From Trichinella spiralis (lineage: Eukaryota; Nematoda; Enoplea; Trichinellida; Trichinellidae), in contig CM012953.1 of NCBI GenBank assembly GCA_000181795.3, positions 17,091,106 to 17,141,129 of the forward strand: a stretch of DNA of 50,024 bases. Direction: 5' to 3'. Positions within the stretch are counted from its first letter, which is position 1. Every line of letters starts with the position of its first letter. Made by a program: the position numbers and the translations under genes. Under the pieces are notes generated by a model, which did no database searches, was not told where the DNA came from, and saw nothing but the letters and a program-made list of their open reading frames with translations. Shown piece by piece: positions 34,666-43,584 of the stretch.

Positions 34666-35308
34666 CTAGAAAAACATTTCTTACTCAATGATTGTTGTAT
34701 TAATTACTTCTATAAAAGGTTTTCTACATTATAAATTACTTGAAAACAATTAACTTCAAACAAAATTCGCTTTAATTTTCTCAAATATACTTTAAAGTGA
34801 AATATTATGTAACGGCCTGCAATCATAGCGCACTATCATTCAGTATATGTTTTTCAAGGTTCCACAGTCTTTGACAATGATGTATGATAAGGTCCACCAG
34901 CGTGCCTCAGCTCTGCTTCACAACAAAAAAAAAGGCGCAGATGACGGTCAGAGTCATATGACCAATTGCTGTTGCCCATCGATTAGTCAGTGGATGCTGA
35001 ATGCTGTCTGAATGGGAAACGTGACTGGATGCAGCATTTGGCCTGCCTGCTGTCAACATCCAGCATTGATCCGTCCCGTTACGTTGCAGTTCTGTCGCTG
35101 AACGACCGTTTTCACTTGTATCCTCAACGAGCATATTATTTGTTGGTGAGTGTGATTGCGTGTGTGCGTCAGTTTATAACACTCTCCTGCTCGTGGTTGC
35201 TCATTTTATTCTACACCTTTTAAGGTTGGTATTCCTTACGTTCAGTTCTATAGTACATTTATCGTACAATGCCCAAGACCCCATCTACGACAACAGAGGC
35301 AGCAAAAA
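34666..35308. other. Unassigned sequence
   Basis: AT-rich spacer. Short frames at 34990-35223 and on the minus strand at 34907-35134 have no recognisable family. Confidence 0.35.
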
Positions 35309-36000
35309 ATGAAGAAACCTGACATAAGTACAAGCCCGTTACATTCATTACCCTCACGAAAACAACCTTTCACCACGGTAAATTATTAAATTCATTTTTA
35401 TTTAAATTTTTTTCATTTTCTAATAAAGATTATTTTTAAACATATTTTTCAATTCCAAAAGCATACTCAAAAGTGGTTTTTTAAAAAACTCCATTTGCAT
35501 GACATCAAGTCATTGACCAGATATGGTTGTTCAATTGTAACTGACGACGCCGATGTAGCTTTTGGTGTTGTTGTTTTTCAATCAGCTTAATATTTTTCCA
35601 TTTCTAATATTTCTAATTCAAGTGCATATGCTCGTCGTTTTCAACCTCTCCAATCATCTAGTTCAAATCGTGCCGTTTTCAACGCAAATCAGTTTCGTGA
35701 AATTATACTTTTTATGAATTTTTATTTTTTTTCTTTTATAGTGGTAACATGTTGCCCATTGAAGAAACACAACATGTACAATTGAGTGAAGTCTTCAGAT
35801 GCAACTGGAGAATTTGGTTTTCCATTTTCCGGTTGCTAAGAATAGAGGACATCATGCGCCTGTCCTACGCATCGAGGGAAATTAATGCGATGGCGCAGAG
35901 CTACTTTAAGTATGAACATTTTGAAACGATACGTTCAGAATGGGCTTCATTTTTCCTAATAATAATTTATTATTATTTGATTAATAACAATATGACGTAG
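35309..36000 (+). pseudogene. Possible exons of an F-box-like protein (partial or decayed)
   Basis: The frame at 35749-36000 contains WFSIFRLLRIEDIMRLSYASREINAMAQSYFK, split here as WFSIFRLLRIEDIMRL and SYASREINAMAQSYF, resembling the F-box helix pattern that binds SKP1. It follows a good acceptor (TTTTATAG, 35735-35742). Upstream open pieces with splice signals are 35309-35377 (ATG start, GTAAAT donor) and a segment from 35462 (after CCAAAAG). I could not chain all pieces in one frame with confidence, and I see no 3' part. It may be a gene 5' end cut off by transposons, a decayed copy, or chance. Confidence 0.25.
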
Positions 36001-36675
36001 TGAATGATTTACTTAAGTTGACATGCAACAGTGATTGTCAAAATTTGAAATTTTATACGATGGTATTTTCTTTGAACGTTGAAAATTTTTTTCTTTATCC
36101 TGTAAATGATATACATTTCTACGAGCATCATTGATTATGATAATGATTGCAATCTTTTCATGCGTGCACAGTGATCAAACTTGATCACTCTCATTAGTAA
36201 TCTGTAGTGATTTTCTGATTAGTGATGATCTGATTAAACGAATATTCCATTCGAAGTGTCATCGAGCAGACGTGAACATACGACCTAGAGGAATAATATG
36301 CCATAGGGCGGAATGGAATAGAAACCGAAACTGATTCGCCGGCACCCATCAGCGGTTAAATTTTTCATTTATAGCAAAGTCAGTATTTTTATTTAACCGA
36401 CTAACGTTTTATTCAGTTAAAAAAACTGTACAAACAACACCGAATACAAACGCAAGGAATATACAAAATGCAACAATGAGTTAGAGAAACATGCCAACAA
36501 CACTTTCTAAAAATATCCTTCCTTACTGTAAATTCTTGAAAATCAGGCGTTTCAAATCCGTAACACTATTATAGTTGCATCTTTCGAATGGATCGCATAG
36601 GATGGTCCACACCGGTCCCGTTCGGATTACGTAACTTTAATAGTAGTGGCGTAACATAAAAAATGGAAATAGTTA
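36001..36675. other. Unassigned AT-rich spacer
   Basis: No coding frame or known repeat recognised. GTGATCA/TGATCACT-type short inverted motifs around 36171-36190 are too short to interpret. Confidence 0.35.
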
Positions 36676-37005
36676 TTATTCCAAAATTTTATTGTCTGTT
36701 TGAAGCAATGAAACTAATATAAATAAGCGGTGGCCAGGAGCGTTCTTTATCTTCTTCCTTGTTTCTTCTTCTGTTCTATATCGTGTTTTCAATCCCAGCA
36801 CACCGACTTTCCTATGTACCGCCTGGCAGAAGTGGAAGTAGCAGCCCTGTACCCGCGAATTCGGGAAATAGTCCCGAATCGCGTGTATCAGGGCTGTTTC
36901 AAAATCACAAATTATTGTATGTGGATTGAGATTGACCCCCAGGACTGCCACTTTGTTTACTAAAACTTGAAATATAAATCCGGATGTTCCAAGTTTCCAA
37001 TCCAA
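36676..37005 (-). pseudogene. MULE transposase fragment (central catalytic region)
   Basis: A 109-residue frame matches the MULE transposase core: NPHTIICDFETALIHAI holds a catalytic Asp, and YFPNSRVQGCYFHFCQAVHR is the characteristic GC-FHF-Q block. YRTEEETRKKIKN and a HRLFILVSLL segment follow. The N-terminal FLYWCH and transposase start are absent, so it is not the missing half of the 29.8-30.5 kb fragment in any simple arrangement. Dead fragment of a Mutator-like element. Confidence 0.75.
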
Positions 37006-37103
37006 GTTAATTCAAAAAAACCAAAAAAAGCAACATAATTGGATAAAAATAATGTAACTTTTGGGAGTTTAATGCCTTAATCCTTTTATCGTTTTACGCT
37101 TAA

Positions 37104-37136
37104 CCCTCCTGTTATCCTCCGGGTCATATTGACCCG
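37104..37136 (+). repeat. piggyBac left terminal repeat
   Basis: Right next to the TTAA: a CCTGTTATCC block, then a near-palindrome GGGTCATATTGACCC that can form a hairpin. Confidence 0.85.
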
Positions 37137-37356
37137 TTTTGATTTTCAACATAAAAATTAGTACCAAAATTATTGACTGTTGATGTTGAATTTTTTGACT
37201 TTTCTTCATTTCACCTTATGTGCATATACTGAAATTCCTGCGCGTCTGTCATTCATAGTAACTGCTGTATGCACTTTACGTATATGCGAAATCCCCGGGG
37301 TCACTTAGGCCCCATGATCGATCTTCCTCTGCTGCTTTATCATTATTGAAGGCAAT

Positions 37357-37659
37357 GCAACATCTATCACTTTCAAGGTTCTATAGTTTATGGGATATAT
37401 GGGTTAAAAATTACCTAAGATGTATAATCCTTCCGAAAACGTTACAGTTGATGAGCGACTGTATCCTTTCAAAGGCCGATGTCAATTCAGACAGTATATG
37501 CGAAAGAAACCGGCAAAGTATGGCAATAAGTTTTGGGTAGCCTGTTGCTGAAAGTCAAGCTACGCATGAAATATGCAAATATACACTGGCAAGCCGTCAG
37601 GTGGAACTCGTGCGAAGTACCAAGGGATGCGAGTGGTTCTCGACATGGTAAAGGGGCTA
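37357..37659 (+). pseudogene. piggyBac transposase, middle part (before the gypsy insertion)
   Basis: Readable segments include NPSENVTVDERLYPFKGRCQ (the first catalytic Asp region), FRQYMRKKPAKYGNKFWV, and GTRAKYQGMRVVLDMVKGL up to the gypsy target site. They sit in more than one frame, with an internal stop near 37551. The N-terminal third of the transposase is absent. Confidence 0.8.
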
Positions 37660-37951
37660 TGTTACGGATTTTAATGCTCGGTGAGAACAAAATCAAAGTT
37701 TGGTGCCAAGTTTCCGGGAAACGTTTTACTCGTTCAAGACTGATATTCGCAAACAATAACACTATCGACAGAATACAACACACACACACGCAATACAAAG
37801 CCGTTCGATTCACGCACCACGCAAATCCCCGGGGTGCCGCGCACCCCAACACTTCCTCCTACGGTGGATGGCCGACACTCAAGTTCTAGCACTCCGGTGA
37901 CGTCGCCATGACGCATTCCTGCGTCATCCCCAAAACGGCCATCACAACACA
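37660..37951 (-). repeat. 3' LTR of the gypsy element
   Basis: 292 bp; on the minus strand it begins TGTGTTGTGATGG and ends CCGTAACA. The polypurine tract lies at 37952-37960. Confidence 0.9.
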
Positions 37952-40900
37952 CTCCCCCCTGATATCCTAATCACAACACAGGCGCGCGGTGGGCTTGCGA
38001 ATTCTCGTCGAGCGCCTGGGTCCGGCAGAGGCGGGCTCCGGTGCTGGTTCCGCAGACTGATCCACATCCGCGGCGTCTCGCGGGCGAAGGTGGATGATCA
38101 TCTCTTCTTCTTCGCCGGCGGTCTGCTTAGAGAAGTCGCTTGCAGCGCTCACGGACGGCGTTCTGCGCCGAAGGTCTCTGACGTGTCGCGGCATCCCGTC
38201 GACCTCCACTGCCTGGTCAGAGACAACGCCAGTCACGGTGCCTTTCTGGTGTCGGGTGTCACATCTGGCTCCGGGCGGCCTCACCCATACCGAGTCGCCG
38301 ACAGCGAACCGTCCGTTCTTTTCTTCAGGTTCTTCTGTTGCCCGGTCCACACCCCGCACCCTAACGGCGTATGCATGCACGACGTTGGCCGGGGCTGTCC
38401 ACGGGTTGCGGCCGTCTCGTGGCGTAACGTTGTACAAGTACACCGCCTCTTCCACCGAGCAATTCTTTCTCGCAGCGATGACCTTCACGCTTCGATGGCA
38501 TCTCTCCGCTATGCCATTGCCGGACGGCGCGTAGGCACATCGGTACCGCACTCGGACTCCCCACCGGGCGACGAACTCCGTAAAGATTCTTCCTCAGAAA
38601 GCGGTGTCGTTGTCCGTCAGCAACTCTTCCGGGGCCCCCTGTTCGTAGAACACCGCCTCCAGCTGCTCAGTGACGTTCGCACTGCACTGAACTCTCAAGC
38701 GTCGCCAGACAGCAAACCGCGACGGTCCGCAGTCGATGAGGGTCAGGTACGGTCGGCCTCTGACATGGGTGATGTCCATTCCAACCCTTTGCCATACCTC
38801 CGCAACCTCGAGACTTCCTCGTTTCCACTTTCCAGGCGCCGGATCCAGCGACTTGCATGGCTCGCAGCCGCTGATCACCTGTCGCACCTGGCGCTTGGAT
38901 ACTGTCGGATCCGTCCGCCTCGCGAAGTACAGCGTTCGTCTTATTCCCGGGTGGCCCATGGCATGATGGACATCCGCGATCATTCGCTCCACGCCCTGAT
39001 CCGCGGTCGCTGCACAGACGAGCGCCGGTCCAGCTGCGGGTGGCTTCAGCCAACGCCGCGGCACGCGGGTTAATTCGTCTGCCTTGTTGCACGCGGACTT
39101 CACCAGGTCGACTTCCAGCTCTAATCCAAACTCCTCCACCAGCGATAGAATCATGAACACCCTTCTTCGGATCAACATCTCACCTGACGCTTTCGTCTTC
39201 AGCCTGGCTTTTCCGGAGAGGCCGTCTGACACCCATCGATGCACCGTCGCGGAGTCTGTCATCAATCGAATCCTCCTCATCTGCCAGCTAAGGGCCAGAT
39301 TGAGGCCTCTGATGACGGCATCCAGCTCAGCCATGTTTATGTGTTGGGCGTCATCCGGGCGCAGCCACGCCGCGTCTTCCACGATCGAGCCGCTGACTTC
39401 CAACGCTACGCCGATTGCCAGCGAGCTGGCGTCTACCCAAATTTTGGCTTCCTCCGCCGAAACATCCCATCTCCCGCGCGCAGGGTCACGCTTCTTCACC
39501 GCCAACGCGGTCTCCTGGATCAGCTCTCTCAGCTCGTCTCCGTCGATCACCTCATCCCAGCTCGTTGTGGCGTCGTTGGCCTTTCTTTTGATGTACGCCG
39601 CCGCTATCCTCAGCCATCCGCAAACCGGGAAGTGGCTAACTAGCTTTCCGCAGTACGAAAACACAGAGCGACGGGTCAACACGTCTGGCACCTCGCCCAC
39701 GTCGTTGTCTCGCCTCCACATCAGCTTCCCTCGCTCCCCCCAGACCTTCAGTCCAAGGAGGCGGGCTCCGTCAGCGGCACGCTCGTGGGTTTTGCACGTC
39801 AGTCCATAGTGCGCCAGGTGTCGCTTCACGCGGTCCACAGCGACGACGCTTTCGTTCACCAGGATGTCGTCGATGTACGCCGAGGTTCCTTTCCTGACAT
39901 CCGGATCCCGGGAGAGCACGCAGTTCAGCACGGCTTTCATCACCAATGGTGCGACATTCAGGCCGAATCCCAGTCGGGTCAGGCAGTAACGCTTGCCTTT
40001 GAAGACCACCGTCTGATATGGCCACAGGGATTTGTCGATGCGGATCTGCAGGTAGGCCTTTTTGAGGTCGATCAGGGCCACGTTGACCCCCTGTCTGCGC
40101 CACTCGCGCAGCTTTTGGCTGCACACGTCCGCGTCGGCAGTGTGGCTCTCAATGTGGGCGTTCAGCTCCCGGAAGTCCATCACGGGCCTGACCTTCTTCT
40201 TGTTTCGCTGGATCACTGCCATCAGTGGCAGCAACCCTTTCGGAGGGCCGTGTTTGCTCTCGTCGTACGGCACGAGCCACCCGTCTTTGATCCACTTCCT
40301 GAGCTCGTCTTCATACGCGCCACGTGCAACGTTCGCCGGCGGGTACTCTTCCACTGTATTTCGCAGGACGCCGGGCTCCCCGGCGTCTGACCATTTCCAC
40401 GCGGCGGTCCATGAGCGCGTGGAGGGACAGTATGTCGCTGTGAAATCTTTTTCACGGATACTGATCCCGGCTTCGGCGGCTGCGCAGACTCCCGGGTCGT
40501 CCAGTCCAAACTGCACGCATCGTCTGCCGGTAACCGTCACGCCGCCGAGCGCCGCTATGCCGTTCATGCCGAGTATGAGGTCGTAGCCGAGCGGCTTCGA
40601 TCAGACCACTATCACTTCAACCTCAATTGGACCTTTCCCACGGGGCTTTAGCTGCACGACGCCGGTGCCCTCGCACCCCATTGCCCGACCACACATCGTG
40701 GTGATGGCGACGTCCTCTTTTCGCCAGCTTCGGCAACACGAGGCATGGGCTACACACACTGAGCACCCCGTGTCCACCAGCACGCGGCGTCGTACGCCGC
40801 AGACGTTCATATGGACGGCGGGCAGCGCCTTGGTCAGTGGTCGCGGGGACAAAAGGCTGGCGCTGATGCCTCTGTCCCGAGCTCGTTTCCCTGATGGGAA

Positions 40901-41632
40901 GCGGCGCTGGCGACGCCCCGACGGCGTCCACGTCGGTTGCGAGTCAGCGGGTTCTGCGTACCCGGGTCGCCGCCCTGTCGTCGGGCCAGACAATCTCTGG
41001 CGAAATGGTTCAGTCCGCCGCACTCGAAGCACCTTTGTCCGGGCGGCACTGTTGGACTCCGCACTCCGGGCCCCCGGGCGCTCAAGCACGCGTTCGGCGC
41101 GTCCACGGGTCGTTCATCGGTGATTATGGCTCGGGCGCGGGTAATGATCTGGTTCAGCCCGAGATCCTCCATTCGCGATCCCGCCCTGAGCAGCTGGCGG
41201 ACGTTCTCTGGCAGGCCGGCGACGAAGGCGCACGCCAGGGCCTTCTCGGAAACCCCACCAAATAACGTCGCTAGTCTTTTCAGCTCCGCCAGGAATACAT
41301 CAGGCGATTCGTCGGGACCCAGCTTTCTCGAGACGAACTGGTCATAGGCCACGAATGGGTTAGCCGCAAAGGCGGCCAGCAACGCTTCCTTGACCTTGTC
41401 AACGCTTGACCTTTCCTGGGCGTTCAGCTGCAGGTACACGGCGAATGCACCGCCCGTCAGACGTAGCGGGATCACACTGGCCACATCACTGATGTCACGG
41501 AGCTTGCACACCAGCTCCAGCTTCTCCAGCCACTCCACCACTGATTGCTGGGGCGATCCGTCGAACTCAGGGATCAACCGCAAGTCAAGCGACTTGTCAA
41601 CCCCATTTCCGCTACCCATGGCCGCGATAGCT

Positions 41633-41924
41633 TGTTACGGATTTTAATGCTCGGCGAGAACAAAATCAAAGTTTGGTGCCAAGTTTCCGGGAAACGTTTT
41701 ACTCGTTCAAGACTGATATTCGCAAACAATAACACTATCGACAGAATACAACACACACACACGCAATACAAAGCCGTTCGATTCACGCACCACGCAAATC
41801 CCCGGGGTGCCGCGCACCCCAACACTTCCTCCTACGGTGGATGGCCGACACTCAAGTTCTAGCACTCCGGTGACGTCGCCATGACGCATTATTGCGTCAT
41901 CCCCAAAACGGCCATCACAACACA
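41633..41924 (-). repeat. 5' LTR of the gypsy element
   Basis: 292 bp, nearly identical to the 3' LTR. It contains the element's promoter by position. The first Gag codon lies only 13 nt beyond its inner end. Confidence 0.9.
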
Positions 41925-42704
41925 GGCTAAAAGGTGATAATGTTACATGTGACAACTTTTTTACTTCGTATGCACTGGGGGTAGAACTGAAAAAAAAGAA
42001 TTTGACTTTGGTTGGAACTGTAAAAAAAACAAGCCAGAGCTACCCAGGAACTGCTGCAACTACAAGGCAGAAAATTGAACTTTTCAACATTTGCCTTTTC
42101 TGAAGATTGCACCATCGTATCATACCTCCCAAAAAAGAACAAGAATGTTATGGTTCCAAGTACTATGCACAATGGCAACTAGGTTTGCGACAGAAAGAGA
42201 AGCAAGCCTGACATTATTCTACACTATAATAATACTAAAGGTGGTGTGGATAATTTAGACAAAATGACATCAACGTATTCCTGCCAAAGAATATCTGCAC
42301 GATGGCCATTAGTCATATTTTACAACATCATCGACGTATCGGCATACAACGCCTACGTTCTATGGACAGTGAGACATCCAGCATAAAATTCAGAACGGCT
42401 GCATAAGCGTCGATTATTCCTGGAAGAACTGGGCAAGGCTCTAGTGCAACCAGAAATGATGTGGCGCAAAACACTGCCCAGAACAGCAGCAGCAAAATCG
42501 GCGGTTGAAAGGATGCGGAAAGATGCAGAGCAGTCATCCACAAGCGGTATCACTGATACGGATACAGGTGGTAAAAAAAGAGCCCGATGTCAATTGTGTG
42601 TTTCAAGTGACAACAAGACAAGCGTACGTTGTAAAAAATGCCAAAAATACATTTGTAAAGATCATACACAATCATATTGTAACTTATGTGCAGAAGAAAT
42701 TTAA
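41925..42704 (+). pseudogene. piggyBac transposase, C-terminal part (after the gypsy insertion)
   Basis: Reading resumes directly at the target duplication with KGDNVTCDNFFTSYALG, the second Asp region. NTKGGVDNLDKM, the third Asp region, comes at about 42233-42268, and PRTAAAKSAVERMRK follows. The Cys-rich C-terminal domain has CQLCVSSDNKTSVRCKKC and CKDHTQSYCNLC, ending at 42704. Several stops and frame changes lie in between, so the protein is dead, but the last 86 codons (42444-42704) are open. Confidence 0.85.
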
Positions 42705-42846
42705 GTGTGTCAATGTACATCCACCATATACGGGCATATTAAAAAAAATAATCTCTGAGTATTAGAATATTCATCAGAACCTTTTAAAATAAAATTCACG
42801 AATACTTAGTCACAGTATGACCGCAAAACAAACTGTGCATCACTTA

Positions 42847-42905
42847 TGGGTCAATTTGACCCGGAGGATAACGGGAGGTAAGTAAATTTGAGGATAACAG
42901 GAGTG
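42847..42905 (-). repeat. piggyBac right terminal repeat (bipartite)
   Basis: The right end contains the CCTGTTATCC block at the very tip (42893-42902, inverted) and again about 17 bp inside as CCCGTTATCCTCCGGGTC followed by AAATTGACCC. The left end has these parts once and contiguous. Asymmetric ends with an internal repeat are usual for piggyBac. Confidence 0.8.
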
Positions 42906-42909
42906 TTAA

Positions 42910-42965
42910 ATAGTCACCTTAATTGATTTTCTATAGTGTGCAGGTGATGCGGTTAAAAAGGAACT
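42910..42965. other. Short spacer between piggyBac and BEL
   Basis: 56 bp of AT-rich sequence between the piggyBac TTAA and the BEL LTR. It is the only host-like DNA left between the two elements. Confidence 0.6.
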
Positions 42966-43541
42966 AGTTGAGAAATCTCTTCTCAATACTTGCTCATCAC
43001 TATCTAAAAATCCCCGTGGCAACAAAACATTGCTCCCGGTACGAAAACAACAATTGCGCAACGCCAGTTGCACCCCTTGTTTTTCTCAATGGAAAACAAT
43101 GGAATAGCAAGTAAGCGGTGAAAAGGTCAGCGTCCTGTCATATATCTGCCACAACTCCGGTGGTCAGTTGCTGAAAAGGCGTCAAAGTGAAATGTGGCTG
43201 ACAGCGCGCCTGTTCAGACCCCGGCTAAGCTGCACAGTCTGAGGGATTGCGCAACCAAGCCGATTTTCTAATTACTTTTCGATGATCTAGGTCGCCAGAC
43301 GCGGAGTGAGGTCAAGAAAAAGATATAAATACAAGTGCGTAGGGAGGAGGGACAATAACACGGAACACTCCGTATCACGTACCGCCCGAACTGTTTTTCT
43401 CTCGCCATATCACTGCTATTATTTACTGTTCATTTGAATAAACCTATTCTTCGTTAGATCGATTGTCGTTAATTTCTATAAATATCCTATACAGTCCACC
43501 ATAAGAACGATCTTGAAGTTTAAATCAAAGATTTCTTAACA
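42966..43541 (+). repeat. 5' LTR of the BEL element
   Basis: 576 bp from GTTGAGAAATCTCTTCTC to GATTTCTTAACA; the ends form the short inverted repeat usual for LTRs. An AATAAA at 43436-43441 could be the polyadenylation signal. Confidence 0.92.
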
Positions 43542-43546
43542 TTTTT

Positions 43547-43584
43547 TGGTCCTCCGAGCCGGAGTCGAACCAGCGACCTATGGA
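43547..43584 (+). other. Extended tRNA primer binding site of BEL (about 38 nt)
   Basis: Five bases after the LTR, TGGTCCTCCGAGCCGGAG (18 nt) is the complement of a tRNA 3' end with CCA. The match to a tRNA goes on: TCGAACC (T-loop and T-stem), AGCGACCT (T-stem and variable loop) and ATGGATC (start of the anticodon stem). The complement (TAGGTCGCTGGTTCGACTCC) resembles eukaryotic tRNA-Tyr; that identity is from memory. Up to the gag ATG at 43617 the complement also contains CAGAGCG, like a D-stem. Confidence 0.7.

Larger units (their letters stand above)
37660..41924 (-). mobile_element. Ty3/gypsy-type LTR retrotransposon, young, inserted in piggyBac
   Basis: 4265 bp with LTRs of 292 bp at both ends and a 5-bp target duplication GGCTA (37655-37659, 41925-41929). 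On the minus strand: Gag at about 41.6-40.9 kb with a CCHC knuckle (CFECGGLNHFARDC); aspartic protease near 40.8 kb (VLVDTGCS); reverse transcriptase about 40.2-39.7 kb (VMDFRELN, AYIDDIL); RNase H about 39.5-39.2 kb; integrase about 38.95-38.2 kb with an HHCC finger and core; then a C-terminal chromatin/DNA-binding-like segment. A polypurine tract AGGGGGGAG abuts the 3' LTR. Gag and Pol lie in different frames, as is common for the family. The two LTRs differ at about three positions (about 1%), so the insertion is recent. It looks nearly whole, with perhaps one or two breaks. Confidence 0.9.
37104..42905 (+). mobile_element. piggyBac-type DNA transposon, dead, carrying a nested gypsy element
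   Basis: TTAA at 37100-37103 and 42906-42909 flanks the element. The left end starts CCCTCCTGTTATCCTCCGGG, and the right end (inverted) starts CACTCCTGTTATCC. Without the gypsy insertion and its target duplication the element is about 1.53 kb. It encodes the middle and C-terminal parts of a piggyBac transposase on the plus strand. The N-terminal part is deleted and the rest is broken by frameshifts and stops. Confidence 0.88.

Noticed and set aside
38090-40586. Long plus-strand frames (38090-39073, 39084-39809, 40062-40586)
   Set aside because: They lie antisense to the gypsy Pol region, whose GC-rich codons keep the opposite strand open; no domain seen.
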